Positions 8,039-17,384 are shown, counted from the stretch's first letter. The stretch: DNA of 35,569 nt from Enterobacterales bacterium (GCA_015654925.1 JAATFX010000031.1:1-35569); one strand, 5' to 3'. Translations and numbers: made by a program. Notes: generated by a model from the sequence alone, not told the origin.

Positions 8039-8935
8039 TTAACGGGCGAAATAACTTTCCCGATCAAGATCGTCGAGCAGGCCCGGCTGCTGCGGTTGCC
8101 ATCCCAGCCGTTCGCGGGTCAGTTGACTCGATGCCGGGTTATCCAGCCCGGCAAAATGCGCGAACCAGCCAAAATGAGCCGCCGCTTCCGCGGGGTTCCG
8201 GCTGACCACCGGCACGTTCAGACGCCGGCCAATCACGCCGGCGATGTCCCTGAACGGTACGCCCTGTTCCGCGACTCCGTGATAACGAACCCCCGCGGTT
8301 CCCTTCTCCAGCACCAGCCTGAAGAGCTGGGCTGCATCGAGCCGGTGCACCGCGGGCCACAGATTGCGCCCCTCGCCCACATATGCCGCAGCGCCCTTCT
8401 CGCGGGCAATGCCGATAAGCAACGGAACAAAACCATGATCGCCGTCACCATGTACCGATGGCGGCAGGCGTACCACCGACACATTGACGCCGCGCTCGGC
8501 CAACGCTGCGGCCGCCGCTTCCGACGCTACGCGGGGGATGGTGGGGGAATTGAAATCCGCCGCGTCATCCTCGGTTGCCAGGCGGTCCAGCGAGAGAAGC
8601 CCGGTACCGGAGGTGATGATCAAAGGGCGATCGGAGCCAGCGAGCGCGGAGCCGAAAGCCTCGATGGCGCGTCTGTCGATCTCGCAGTTGGCCTCGAATT
8701 GCGAGAAATCATGGATAAAGGCGGTGTGAATCACGCCTTCGCAGGCCCGGGCGCCCGCGGCGAGACTAGCCACATCCGTCAGATCGCCCCTGTGCGGCTC
8801 TACGCCTAATCGCGCCAGTTCATCGGCGGCGGCGGCACTGCGCGCCAGCCCAAGCACCTGATGGCCGTTGTTAATGAGTTCCTGGACAATAGCCGAACCA
8901 ATAAAACCTGTAGCACCGGTGACAAATACACGCAT
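8039..8935 (-). CDS. NAD-dependent epimerase/dehydratase family (extended SDR)
   Basis: A 298-residue extended short-chain dehydrogenase starting at ATG 8935, which has AGGAGAAA about 5 nt upstream. [13 protein letters not shown] at the N-terminus is the Rossmann dinucleotide site. A GDLTD segment and the C-terminal half with VRLPPSVHG and [15 protein letters not shown] follow the pattern of atypical, sugar-nucleotide-epimerase-like reductases. The usual YxxxK is replaced by a [12 protein letters not shown] stretch, so the active-site tyrosine appears to be missing, as in several uncharacterised members of the group. It faces the AraC regulator at 9059. The substrate is unknown; reduction of a small carbonyl compound is a reasonable guess. 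Confidence 0.85.
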   Translation of the reverse strand: MRVFVTGATGFIGSAIVQELINNGHQVLGLARSAAAADELARLGVEPHRGDLTDVASLAAGARACEGVIHTAFIHDFSQFEANCEIDRRAIEAFGSALAGSDRPLIITSGTGLLSLDRLATEDDAADFNSPTIPRVASEAAAAALAERGVNVSVVRLPPSVHGDGDHGFVPLLIGIAREKGAAAYVGEGRNLWPAVHRLDAAQLFRLVLEKGTAGVRYHGVAEQGVPFRDIAGVIGRRLNVPVVSRNPAEAAAHFGWFAHFAGLDNPASSQLTRERLGWQPQQPGLLDDLDRESYFAR

Positions 8936-9006
8936 CGCGCTTTCTCCTATACTGGGTTTACAGACCGCATTTGCAGGCCAGTTGTTGGCACTATAGGTCA
9001 TTGAGG

Positions 9007-9037
9007 TAATACGATCTATGCTGTAAAGTCCGTATTA
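9007..9037. promoter_or_regulatory. Dyad TAATACG-N17-CGTATTA between SDR and AraC genes
   Basis: A perfect 7-bp inverted repeat with a 17-nt centre occupies the 123-nt gap between the divergent SDR and AraC-type genes. GGTAAT occurs both at the left arm and again at 9042. It is a candidate operator for the adjacent regulator; this is inferred from position and symmetry. Confidence 0.3.
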
Positions 9038-9058
9038 TCTTGGTAATCGTCCGGAGTC

Positions 9059-10009
9059 ATGATGGACCCGCTCTCAGATGTACTTTCGCTGCTCAAACCG
9101 CGCAGTTATATATCCGCTGGATTTGATGCGGCGGGGGAATGGTCAATCCAGTTCTCCGATCAGCATAATTGCATCAAATGCTACGCGATAGTGTCCGGCC
9201 AATGCTGGCTGTCCGTGCAGGGTGTGCCCGATCCGGTGCGCCTGAAGGCCGGCGACAGCTTCCTGCTGCCGAGCGGACGGCCTTTTCGCCTGGCCAGCGA
9301 TTTGGCGTTGCCGCCGGTGGACGCCGCCACGGTTTTTTACGCCGCGCGCGAAGGCGGTATCGTGACGTACAACGGCGGCGGAGAGTTATTTCTGGTGGGG
9401 AGCCGCTTCGTCCTTACCGGCAAGCACGCCGTCATCCTGCTGGGGATGCTGCCGCCCATTGTGCATATCGGCAAACAATCGGACCAGGCGGCGCTGCGCT
9501 GGTCCGTGGAGCGGATGATGCAAGAGTTGCGCGAGCAGCAGCCGGGGGGCGTTCTGGTCGCGCAGCATCTGGCCCATATGATGCTGGTGCAAGCGCTGCG
9601 GGTCTATATGGCGGAAGGATTGAAAGGCGGGGTCGGCTGGCTCTTCGCCCTGGCGGATAAGCAGATGGGCATGGCCATCAGCGCGATGCATAGCGATCCG
9701 GCGCATCGCTGGACATTGCAGGCGCTGGCGGAGCGCGCCGGCATGTCGCGATCGTCCTTCGCCTTGAAATTCAAAGAGACGGTCGGGCTGTCGCCCATGG
9801 AATACCTGACGCGCTGGCGCATGCTGCTGGCCGGCGACATGCTGGCGAATTCCAGCGATTCCATTGCCATTATTTCCCTATCGCTCGGCTACGAGTCCGA
9901 CAGCGCCTTCAGCACCGCCTTCAAGCGGGTGATGGGCTGCTCGCCAAGACAATATAGCCGCCTGCCCGATCCGGCGTCCTCTGATGCATCGCTACTCCAC
10001 GCAGGTTAA
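9059..10009 (+). CDS. AraC-family regulator with cupin N-terminal domain
   Basis: A 316-residue regulator. The N-terminal cupin-type domain (about 10-195) includes YAIVSGQCWLSVQG, an LKAGDSFLLPSGRPF strand pair and LLGMLPPIVHI, typical of AraC proteins next to oxidoreductase genes. The C-terminal double helix-turn-helix (about 205-305) reads WTLQALAERAGMSRSSF, GLSPMEYLTRWRM and GYESDSAFSTAFKR. Two ATG codons are adjacent; the second (9062) has better spacing from CGGAG, so the true start may be one codon later. It is divergent from the SDR gene at 8935, which it probably controls. Confidence 0.9.
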   Translation: MMDPLSDVLSLLKPRSYISAGFDAAGEWSIQFSDQHNCIKCYAIVSGQCWLSVQGVPDPVRLKAGDSFLLPSGRPFRLASDLALPPVDAATVFYAAREGGIVTYNGGGELFLVGSRFVLTGKHAVILLGMLPPIVHIGKQSDQAALRWSVERMMQELREQQPGGVLVAQHLAHMMLVQALRVYMAEGLKGGVGWLFALADKQMGMAISAMHSDPAHRWTLQALAERAGMSRSSFALKFKETVGLSPMEYLTRWRMLLAGDMLANSSDSIAIISLSLGYESDSAFSTAFKRVMGCSPRQYSRLPDPASSDASLLHAG

Positions 10010-10123
10010 ACGGCCCTGGCGCCGTAATATCTAACGCCGGCGACATCCGCTAAACTCGCAGGCTGTTAACGCCGGTCTGACCATGGTAGCGCGGTGGGGC
10101 GCCTGAAACGTGGACGGTGGGCA

Positions 10124-11008
10124 TTAATACACGCTATTCACTAAATCGCCGACCCCGTCCATCGCAACTTTAACCACGTCACCTTTTTGCAGATAGCGCG
10201 GCGGATTAAAGCCTAGCCCCACCCCGGCCGGGGTGCCGGTGGCGATGACGTCGCCGGGCAGCAGCGTGATGCCCGCGCCGATGGTTTTAATTAACGTCGG
10301 GATATCAAAAATCAAATCCGCCAGGCTGGCTTTTTGCCGCAGTTCGCCATTGACCTCGCAGGTGATGGTCCGCAGTCCCGGCGCGCCGAATTCATCGGCG
10401 GTCACCAATACCGGCCCCATGGGGCAAAAACCATCAAGGCCCTTCCCCAGTACCCATTGGCTATGGATTTTCTGTAAATGCCGGGAGGTGACATCATTGA
10501 CCAGCGTATACCCGAATACAAACGACATCGGGTCGTCGGCATCGGTTACCCGCCCCTTGGCGCCGAGCACCACGGCCAGTTCGGCTTCATAATCGATGGT
10601 ATCAAACGGGTCAAGACTACTGTCGATACCGTCCCCCGGCCCGCAAATCGCCGTGGCCGGTTTGGTGAAAATAATCGGAAATTTGGGCACATTACCGGCG
10701 GCGGCGCTGGAGTCATAGCCGCTATTGCCGAACTCCTGCGCATGGGCATAATAATTTTTGCCTACGCAAAAGATATTGCGCCGGGTTGCGGGAATGGGGG
10801 CCAGCAGCCTTACATCATTAATAGCAAGAGCGGCCGCCCGGGGTTCCTGACTGATGCGTTTTATATCCTGCTCATAGCGGGAATACCCGGCAATCAGCAC
10901 ATTCATATCGCTAGACCCGACGATCGCCGTAATATCGACAATCTTATGGTCCGGATTAACCATGCCCAGCTTTCTTGCGGCATGATATTCGAAGGTCACG
11001 AGCTTCAT
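10124..11008 (-). CDS. Fumarylacetoacetate hydrolase family protein
   Basis: A 294-residue protein starting at ATG 11008 with AAAGGAA upstream. After an N-terminal FAHD2-like segment, the catalytic fold carries the metal ligands Glu141 and Glu143 in YEAELAVVLG and Asp172 in LVNDVTSR. Other family marks are FCVGKNYYAHAQE, FTKPATAICGPGD and the GDVIATGTPAGVGLG loop. Family members hydrolyse or decarboxylate beta-keto acids, often 2-hydroxyhepta-2,4-diene-1,7-dioate-like or acylpyruvate substrates. It stands alone between an AraC gene and the yeeO-like gene, so its pathway cannot be inferred from context. Confidence 0.9.
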   Translation of the reverse strand: MKLVTFEYHAARKLGMVNPDHKIVDITAIVGSSDMNVLIAGYSRYEQDIKRISQEPRAAALAINDVRLLAPIPATRRNIFCVGKNYYAHAQEFGNSGYDSSAAAGNVPKFPIIFTKPATAICGPGDGIDSSLDPFDTIDYEAELAVVLGAKGRVTDADDPMSFVFGYTLVNDVTSRHLQKIHSQWVLGKGLDGFCPMGPVLVTADEFGAPGLRTITCEVNGELRQKASLADLIFDIPTLIKTIGAGITLLPGDVIATGTPAGVGLGFNPPRYLQKGDVVKVAMDGVGDLVNSVY

Positions 11009-11119
11009 TTGCGTTCCTTTTAGCGAATAATGGACAAACAGGGCGCGGTAGTTAAGCAATCGCTCCAGTATACGTTCCCGGATAGCGTTTTTTTTTGCGT
11101 GGCGCCCTATTTTCGCTAT

Positions 11120-12553
11120 TCAGGATGAGCTACTGCGCTCGGGCGCGTATTTCCACAGCCAGCGCCCGCTGGCCAGGCGCCAATAGAAAAACGCGCCGCG
11201 TACGGCCCAGTCAAGGAACATGCCCAGCCAGATACCCACCACGCCGAACCCCAGTACGATGCCCAGGATATATCCGGCCACGATGCGGCATCCCCACATA
11301 CCCAGCAGCGATATCCACATGGTGAACCGCGCGTCGCGGGCGCCCTTAAGGCCGGCGGGCAGCACCCATGACGCCGCCCAAAACGGCATAAAGGCGGCGT
11401 TAAGCCAGACCAGGATTTTCACCACATGGATAACATCTTCTTCGCGGGTATAGAACGCGGCCAACAGACCGGCGAACGGCACCGATAACCAGGCCAGCAG
11501 GCATAGTCCCAGGGTGGATAACCAGAAGATATGTTTGAGCTGGCGTTCCGCCTGGCCGATTTGCCGCTTGCCCAGCCGGGTGCCGACAATAATGGTGGAC
11601 GCCGAACCCAGCGCGTTGCCCGGCAAATTGATCAGGGAAACAATCGAAAAAGCGATAAAATTGCCGGCGATGACATCGGTGCCCATGCCGGCGACGAAGA
11701 CTTGCGTGAGCAGTTTCCCACCGTTGAACAGTACCGATTCAATACTGGCGGGGATGCCGATGCCCAGCACTTCCATCAAAATACTGGTGTTCATCCGCGA
11801 GAAATAACTTTTCAGGGATATTTTCAGCGCCGGATTAAAACCAATCATCAACACATAAATCACCGCGGCGGCGCCGATATAACGCGAGATCGTCAGCCCC
11901 AGGCCGGCGCCGATAAAACCCAGGCCATGCCAGGAGAAGCAACCGTAAATCAATACGGTGGTGATCACAATATTCAGGATGTTCATCCCGCCGTTGATCA
12001 GCATGGGGATTTTGGTATTGCCCGCCCCGCGCAGGGCGCCGCAGCCGATCAGCGCAATCGCGGCGGCGGGATAGCTCCAGACGGTCACCCGCAGATAGCT
12101 GAGCGCCAGCATCTTGACTTCAGGCTCGGCATTGCCGGCAATCAAATCGATAATGCCTTGTCCGTAAAACTCGATACCCAGCGCCAGCAAGATGGCCGCC
12201 GCCGTCATCAGCGTCAGCGATTGACGGGCCGCGGCGCGGGCCCGTTTCGGGTCCAGCTTGCCCAAGCTGAACGCCACCACCACGGTGGTGCCGAGATCCA
12301 CCGCGGCAAAAAAAGCGATAATCACCATATTAAAGCTATCGGCCAGCCCCACGCCGGCCATGGCTTCTTTACCTAACCAGCTAACCAGAAAGGTGCTTAA
12401 GACGCCCATCAACAGTACGCACATATTTTCGAAAAAAATAGGCACGGCAAGGGGGGTTATTTCACGCCAGAACAATACCCGATAGGAACGCCGTTTGGAG
12501 TACCACGGCGTACGCTCGATGGCGTGAGATAGGGTGGTTCTGATGTTTTGCAA
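11120..12553 (-). CDS. yeeO: MATE-family efflux transporter, YeeO-like
   Basis: A 477-residue inner-membrane protein with about twelve hydrophobic segments. RSYRVLFWREITPLAVPIF, STFLVSWLGKEAMAGVGLAD, CGALRGAGNTKIPMLING and GLGLTISRYIGA match E. coli YeeO closely from memory. YeeO is a multidrug and flavin exporter of the MATE family driven by an ion gradient. The frame begins with TTG at 12553 (weak TGGAA upstream); no ATG precedes the first conserved block, so a non-AUG start is likely. The long N-terminal extension of E. coli YeeO is absent. Its substrate here is inferred only from similarity. Confidence 0.85.
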   Translation of the reverse strand: MQNIRTTLSHAIERTPWYSKRRSYRVLFWREITPLAVPIFFENMCVLLMGVLSTFLVSWLGKEAMAGVGLADSFNMVIIAFFAAVDLGTTVVVAFSLGKLDPKRARAAARQSLTLMTAAAILLALGIEFYGQGIIDLIAGNAEPEVKMLALSYLRVTVWSYPAAAIALIGCGALRGAGNTKIPMLINGGMNILNIVITTVLIYGCFSWHGLGFIGAGLGLTISRYIGAAAVIYVLMIGFNPALKISLKSYFSRMNTSILMEVLGIGIPASIESVLFNGGKLLTQVFVAGMGTDVIAGNFIAFSIVSLINLPGNALGSASTIIVGTRLGKRQIGQAERQLKHIFWLSTLGLCLLAWLSVPFAGLLAAFYTREEDVIHVVKILVWLNAAFMPFWAASWVLPAGLKGARDARFTMWISLLGMWGCRIVAGYILGIVLGFGVVGIWLGMFLDWAVRGAFFYWRLASGRWLWKYAPERSSSS

Positions 12554-12795
12554 GGTCGTTCCAGCTATTAGAAAAACGAGGGCTTAGAATTATGATGGTT
12601 AAAGACTTCTCAATATGCAAAATCTTTTTATGTCTACAGATTTCAAGGGCATTGGAGGTAAGACTTTGCCCAAGGATACGCTGTCGCCACGCCATAGGAA
12701 ATGTCGGATAATCCACAAATCCGGAAAAAAAATATGTTCACCCCTGCGAAAAACCTGTATATGCATAAGGTCGCTTTCGTCGCCTAAGGCATAAC

Positions 12796-13428
12796 GTGAA
12801 ATTAAATTCCCTATACCTGATAGCTGGGTTATTGTTGGCTGGTTGTGCAAAACAACCCCCTGAGCGGCCAGTCGCACTGGCCATCGCTCCACAGCCGCAA
12901 AAATTGCTGGTTGAAGCGCCAAAAGGGATTTATGGCGATTATATACATGATTCCGCAAGCATTTACGGCGTTGATGAAACGCTGGTCAAAGCCATTATCC
13001 AGGTCGAATCCGGGTATAATCCCAGCGTAGTGAGCAAATCCAATGCCATTGGCCTGATGCAGCTTAAAGCCTCCACCGCCGGTCGCGATGCCTACCGTTT
13101 GAAAGGCCGTTACGGTCAGCCAAGCGCCCGCGATTTAAAAGACCCCGCCATCAATATCGATCTGGGCACGGCCTACATCAGCATATTGCAGCGGCAGCTG
13201 TCGGGCATAAAAAACCCGGAAACCCTGCGCGATGCCATCGCCGTGGCCTACGTTAACGGCGCGGGCGCCATGCTGCGGTCGTTCTCCAGCGATCGGGGTT
13301 ATGCGATCGCCAAGATCAACCAACTGACGCCGGAACAATTCTCACAGCACATCCAGGAAAAGCATCCGCAGCCGCAGGCGCCCCGCTACCTGTGGAAAGT
13401 AAAAAACGCCTATCTGGCGATGCGCTAA
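12796..13428 (+). CDS. emtA: Membrane-bound lytic murein transglycosylase E (EmtA)
   Basis: A 210-residue lipoprotein. The signal peptide ends in LLAGC, so Cys17 becomes the lipidated first residue and anchors the enzyme to the outer membrane. The SLT/GEWL domain carries the catalytic Glu71 in QVESGYNPS, followed by KSNAIGLMQLKAST and AYVNGAGAMLRSFSSDR, as in E. coli EmtA. It cleaves glycan strands of peptidoglycan to form 1,6-anhydro ends, allowing local wall opening. The start is GTG with TAAGG upstream. The 242 nt back to the yeeO-like gene hold no gene I can support and probably contain both divergent promoters. Confidence 0.92.
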   Translation: MKLNSLYLIAGLLLAGCAKQPPERPVALAIAPQPQKLLVEAPKGIYGDYIHDSASIYGVDETLVKAIIQVESGYNPSVVSKSNAIGLMQLKASTAGRDAYRLKGRYGQPSARDLKDPAINIDLGTAYISILQRQLSGIKNPETLRDAIAVAYVNGAGAMLRSFSSDRGYAIAKINQLTPEQFSQHIQEKHPQPQAPRYLWKVKNAYLAMR

Positions 13429-13560
13429 GCCCCGGGCCTGCCTTCTTTATGCCATCCGCGGTCACCTCCGTTCATGCGTGGCAAACGATATGCCAAACCA
13501 GCATTTGACCCGAACCCGTTGAAAGTTGTAATGATATACACATACTTTCAAGGGGGATTT

Positions 13561-14349
13561 ATGCAACGAATACATTTTATCGGCGCGGGGCAAATGGCGG
13601 AGGCCATAATCCGCGCGGGAGTCAACAACGGCAGGCTTGCGGCCGGACGGATCTCCATCGAAGATATCGACCCGGCGCGCATTCGCCGGCTAACTGAAAA
13701 ATATGGCGTAGCGGCGTCCACATCCCTCGCCGACGCCGAGCTGGTGGTGATTGCGGTCCGGCCCCAGGATAACCTGTCCGGCGTGGCCAAAAGTATTATC
13801 GAACGGGCGCCGGCCGATGCCATCGTGGTTTCCATCGTAGCCGGCGTCACGCTGGCGCATTTGGATACCTTGCTGGAAAGCCGGCATCCGCTGGCGCGCA
13901 TTATCCCCAACACCCTCACCGATACCGGTTATGGATTTAGCGGCGTGGCGCTTGGCGATCGCGTGAAAAACGACGACATTCAGGATTTTGTCGAAAGCTT
14001 CGGGAAAGTGCTGTACCTGGAAGAGCGTATGCTGGATATATTTACCGGCTTTGCCGTCGCCGGCCCCAACTATATTTATTACTTTATTGAATCGCTCACC
14101 GATGCCGGCGTGCTGGCCGGCCTGCCCCGCGCCCAGGCTACGGCCGTAGTGCTGGAAAACCTGGTGGGGGCGGTGGAGATGCTAAAGCGCAGCCAGCTGC
14201 ACCCGCGCCAATTGCTCGATATCAATAACTCGCCGGCGGGCGTGGGCATGCATGGCTTGTATGAGCTTAACAACAGCGATTTCGCCGCGGGGCTACAGCG
14301 CAGCGTACTGGTGTCGGTAAAACGCACCACCCAACTGGCCAATGAATAA
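13561..14349 (+). CDS. Pyrroline-5-carboxylate reductase-like protein (ProC paralogue)
   Basis: A 262-residue protein counted from ATG 13561, which has AAGGGGG upstream; a longer in-frame start at 13474 adds residues without similarity. GAGQMAEAI at 8-16 is the NAD(P) site. VRPQ, PNTLTDTGYG and the GFAVAGPNYIYYFIESLTDAGVLAG dimerisation helices (written here in part) follow the ProC plan. The C-terminal signature is altered: the usual SPGGTT region reads NNSPAGVGMHGLYEL. True ProC makes proline from pyrroline-5-carboxylate. The divergence suggests a paralogue acting on a related cyclic imine or in another pathway. Confidence 0.8.
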   Translation: MQRIHFIGAGQMAEAIIRAGVNNGRLAAGRISIEDIDPARIRRLTEKYGVAASTSLADAELVVIAVRPQDNLSGVAKSIIERAPADAIVVSIVAGVTLAHLDTLLESRHPLARIIPNTLTDTGYGFSGVALGDRVKNDDIQDFVESFGKVLYLEERMLDIFTGFAVAGPNYIYYFIESLTDAGVLAGLPRAQATAVVLENLVGAVEMLKRSQLHPRQLLDINNSPAGVGMHGLYELNNSDFAAGLQRSVLVSVKRTTQLANE

Positions 14350-14379
14350 CCGTCCCGGCCCCGAGCCGGTTCGGTTATT
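14345..14379. terminator. Convergent hairpin spanning both stop codons
   Basis: AATAACCG (14345-14352) pairs with CGGTTATT (14372-14379), and an inner CGGC/GCCG stem closes around CCCGA, separated by a 3x3 internal loop. The stem includes the stop codons of the ProC-like gene and of the EamA gene. It is placed to end transcription from both sides, although it lacks long T-tracts. Confidence 0.5.
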
Positions 14380-15292
14380 GAGGGGCAATCGCCGGCGCGG
14401 GGGCCTTCCCCCGGTTAGATAATATGACGCCGGCGATAATGACCATGGCGCCCGCCCATTGACTCAAAGCGGCCGGTTCCCGCAGCACAAACACCGACAG
14501 GGAAACCGTAATAAAGGGCACCAGATTGATAAACGAGGCCGCTTTGCTGGCGCCGATACGATCAATGCCCTGATTAAAGAATAAATAGGCCAGCACTGAG
14601 CCCCCCAGCGCCATAAATGCCAGGGAACCGAAGCTAAGGGCGGTTATTGCCCGGTCCGGATAACGCAGGGGAACCTGGTGATAGATATCCATACCCAGCC
14701 AGGGCAGGAAAGCCAGGCTGCCATAAAAGAACAAAAAGAACATCCGTGCCGTACCGGAAAGCGGAATAACCCATTTTTTGATTAACACATTATAGATGCC
14801 AAAACATAACGTACTAATCAGCAATAATATATCGCCAATATTATAGGTAGCATCTTTTATCATCGCGATATTCCCGCCGCTGATGGTAATGGCCACGCCG
14901 CAATAAGCCATGATCAACCCCGGCAGTTGCCAGAATTTGATACGTTCCATACCGAGCATGGCGGCAATGACCAGCGTAATTAATGGAATAGTGGCCTCGA
15001 TGATGCCGGCGTTAAATGCGGTACTGCGATTTAAACCGTTAAAATAAAAATAATAACATAGCGTGACGCCAAATAGCGCCGTGATCGCCATGCGCAGGTG
15101 AGTAATAAAATAAATGTGCCGCAGTTCTTTTTTATCATCGATAAAAATAAATAATATCAAGGCGGCCATAGCAAACCGTAAACAGGTCACCACTGAAGGA
15201 ATAAATACTCCCAGGGCATATTTACCCGCTATCGCCGATCCGCCCCAGAAAAAAGCGGCGAGCGACAGCGTAATATAGACTTTTATCTTCAT
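14375..15292 (-). CDS. EamA/DMT-family drug or metabolite exporter
   Basis: A 305-residue membrane protein from ATG 15292 with ten predicted hydrophobic helices in two EamA repeats (about 8-135 and 150-285). Family marks include AAFFWGGSAIAGKYALG at the first helix, VVTCLRFAMAALIL, AFNAGIIEATIPLITLV and FLVPFITV-type helices with a WAGAMVIIAGVILSNRG ending. Members export amino acids, nucleosides or other small molecules. The ribosome site before 15292 is weak, so a slightly longer product is possible. It faces an FtrA-like regulator, which probably controls it in response to the exported compound. Confidence 0.9.
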   Translation of the reverse strand: MKIKVYITLSLAAFFWGGSAIAGKYALGVFIPSVVTCLRFAMAALILFIFIDDKKELRHIYFITHLRMAITALFGVTLCYYFYFNGLNRSTAFNAGIIEATIPLITLVIAAMLGMERIKFWQLPGLIMAYCGVAITISGGNIAMIKDATYNIGDILLLISTLCFGIYNVLIKKWVIPLSGTARMFFLFFYGSLAFLPWLGMDIYHQVPLRYPDRAITALSFGSLAFMALGGSVLAYLFFNQGIDRIGASKAASFINLVPFITVSLSVFVLREPAALSQWAGAMVIIAGVILSNRGKAPAPAIAPQ

Positions 15293-15385
15293 ACCATCCA
15301 ATCCCACCCCTGTCGCATTCCGCAAATCCTGCGGCAAAAAAGCGCCAATACGCTATCGCCTTCGCCAACGATTCATTCGCTATTA

Positions 15386-15400
15386 TATTTCCTCGAAATA
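15386..15400. promoter_or_regulatory. Dyad TATTTC-CTC-GAAATA between EamA and FtrA genes
   Basis: A perfect 6-bp inverted repeat lies within an AT-rich segment of the 160-nt divergent gap and could be an operator for the FtrA-like protein. The evidence is symmetry and location only. Confidence 0.25.
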
Positions 15401-15452
15401 GGGATATTATGGCCTCACCATGGCCGGATTTCATAGAACAGGAGGGGACAAT

Positions 15453-16457
15453 ATGCGTCAAGATCGTGCCAAAAAAAGCCATCATGTCGTCGCGGTGGCC
15501 TACGACCGGCTCAGAACCTTTGAATTCGGCTGCGTGGTGGAGTTTTTTGCCGTGGCGCGCCCGGAATTAAACGTCGATTGGTACCGCTTCTCGGTATGTA
15601 CCGCCGATAAACACCGAATCCAGGCCGTAGGCGGCATTATCATGGAAATCGAGGCCGATTTGGACCTGCTGGCAACTGCGGATACCATCATTATCCCGGC
15701 CTGGCGGGATATTAATGAAATACCCGGCGAGCGCTTGTTGCAAAGCCTGCGTGCCGCCTATCGGCGCGGAGCGCGCATTTGCAGTATTTGCACCGGGGTG
15801 TTTGTGCTGGCGGCGGCCGGGTTACTGCACGGTAAAAGCGTTACTACCCATTGGCACCATGCCCGCCTGCTGGCCCAGCGTTATCCCGATACCCTGGTGC
15901 TGCCCGCGGCGCTGTATGTGGATCAGGGGCAAATCATCACGTCGGCCGGCTCGGCCGCCGGACTGGATATGCTGCTGCATTTGGTTAAAACCGATTATGG
16001 CCACCGGGTGGCGAATAGCGTGGCGCAGCGCCTGGTCATTCCCTTTCACCGGGAAGGCGGCCAGCGGCAATTAACCAGGACCAAAGTGGTGGAGCAAGGG
16101 GAAAACCGCATTTCCGCCCTGGTGGATTGGCTAAGCGGCCATCTGCCGCTCGCCCATACGGTATCTTCACTGGCCAAACGCGCCATGATGTCCGAACGTA
16201 CCTTGCAGCGCCATTTCCAGGCGGCCATGGGTGTGCCCGTAATGCAGTGGCTCGCCCTGCGCCGGTTGGATTACGCCAAGGAATTGCTGGGCGGCGATGC
16301 CCTTTCCATAGCCAAAATCGCGGAAATGTCCGGCCATAGTTCGCAAGCGACCTTTCGCCACCACTTCCGGCTGCATGAACACCTCTCGCCGACGGAGTAT
16401 CGCCGGCAAGCGCGACAAAAATCCCCTCCCGCCGGCTCATTATCCATTACACAATAG
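15453..16457 (+). CDS. ftrA: FtrA-like AraC regulator with DJ-1/PfpI sensor domain
   Basis: A 334-residue protein beginning at ATG 15453, behind a strong AGGAGGGG site; an upstream in-frame ATG at 15420 lacks one. Residues about 10-190 form a DJ-1/PfpI amidotransferase-like domain, with ICSICTGVFVLA holding the nucleophile-elbow cysteine (about Cys113) and ARLLAQRYPD following. Residues about 225-325 form the AraC-type double helix-turn-helix (ERTLQRHFQAAMGVPVMQW, MSGHSSQATFRHHF, SPTEYRRQ). This GlxA/FtrA class usually activates a neighbouring metabolism or export gene. It is divergent from the EamA exporter and overlaps the convergent LysR gene by 11 nt. Confidence 0.88.
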   Translation: MRQDRAKKSHHVVAVAYDRLRTFEFGCVVEFFAVARPELNVDWYRFSVCTADKHRIQAVGGIIMEIEADLDLLATADTIIIPAWRDINEIPGERLLQSLRAAYRRGARICSICTGVFVLAAAGLLHGKSVTTHWHHARLLAQRYPDTLVLPAALYVDQGQIITSAGSAAGLDMLLHLVKTDYGHRVANSVAQRLVIPFHREGGQRQLTRTKVVEQGENRISALVDWLSGHLPLAHTVSSLAKRAMMSERTLQRHFQAAMGVPVMQWLALRRLDYAKELLGGDALSIAKIAEMSGHSSQATFRHHFRLHEHLSPTEYRRQARQKSPPAGSLSITQ

Positions 16458-17355
16458 TGAGGCGTTCGGTCAGGTCCTGCAGCAGCAAATCGATTTTAGG
16501 CGTCAGCCGCCGGGCTTTTGGCCACAAAAGATATAACGGCAGGCCGTCCGCCGACTGTTCGGTCAGGATATGCGCCAGCTTGCCGCTGCGCAGGCTGTTA
16601 TTCACCAGCCAGGTCGCTATTTGGGCAATACCCGCTCCCGCCTCGATGGCCGCCACCTGGGCCTCGCTGTCGCTGAACATCATGCGATGAGGCACCGCTA
16701 TCGGCCCGCTGTACCCCTCCCCGGTGGAGACGGACCATTGGCCGGCCACGCCGTTGCTTTTGCCGTAGACCACGCAATCATGCTCGCTGAGCCGGTCGAT
16801 GGCCGTCGGTGCCCCACGGCGCGCCAAATAGGAGGGCGCCGCGCAGAAAATCAACCGTTCGGTGCCGAGATAGTGATAGCCGATGGCGGCGGGCAAATTA
16901 TTGACGCCGCCGATGCGCACCGCGACATCCACGCCTTCGTCAATCAGATCCACAAAGCGGTCGGTAAAGGTAATATGCGGGCGCAAATAGGGGTGCCGCT
17001 GGCAAAAATCAATGAGCACCGGCATCACCACCAGCCGCCCGAAAGACGCAGGCAGGTCGATGCGCAGCCGCCCCATGGGGGTTTGGGTATGGGACGCCAG
17101 CACCGCCTCCGCGTCGGCCAGATCGTTTAACACCCGGGTACAGGTTTCATAGAAAGCCTGTCCGGCATCGGTCAGCTTCAACCGGCGCGTCGTTCGCTCA
17201 AATAACCGGGTGCCGAGGCGTTGCTCCAGGCGCGCCACGCTTTTGCCGATGGCCGAGCTGGTAAGGTTCAGCTCTCCGGCCGCCGCCGCAAAGCTGCCGC
17301 TCCTGGCCGCCGTCACAAATGGGGTCAGGCCTTTCAGGCGTTCAGTGGGGTTCAT
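16447..17355 (-). CDS. LysR-family transcriptional regulator
   Basis: A 302-residue protein of full family length. Residues 5-65 hold the winged helix-turn-helix (SGSFAAAAGELNLTSSAIGKS, RTTRRLKLTDAG). Residues about 92-295 are the co-inducer domain with LIDEGVDVAVRIGG. It faces the PRISE-type reductase at 17461 across 105 nt containing a strong dyad, so it most likely regulates that gene. Its 3' end overlaps the convergent ftrA-like gene by 11 nt. Confidence 0.92.
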   Translation of the reverse strand: MNPTERLKGLTPFVTAARSGSFAAAAGELNLTSSAIGKSVARLEQRLGTRLFERTTRRLKLTDAGQAFYETCTRVLNDLADAEAVLASHTQTPMGRLRIDLPASFGRLVVMPVLIDFCQRHPYLRPHITFTDRFVDLIDEGVDVAVRIGGVNNLPAAIGYHYLGTERLIFCAAPSYLARRGAPTAIDRLSEHDCVVYGKSNGVAGQWSVSTGEGYSGPIAVPHRMMFSDSEAQVAAIEAGAGIAQIATWLVNNSLRSGKLAHILTEQSADGLPLYLLWPKARRLTPKIDLLLQDLTERLTIV

Positions 17356-17384
17356 GTTATATCGGACAAAAAATCTCTAATAGG

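Noticed and set aside
7991..8809. Plus-strand frame of 272 codons opposite the extended SDR gene
   Set aside because: The minus strand encodes a recognisable SDR with a good ribosome site; this frame is its shadow.
11531..12376. Plus-strand frame of 281 codons opposite the yeeO-like gene
   Set aside because: It is antisense to a well-supported transporter, is rich in His, Gln and Asp as expected from the opposite frame, and has no family pattern.
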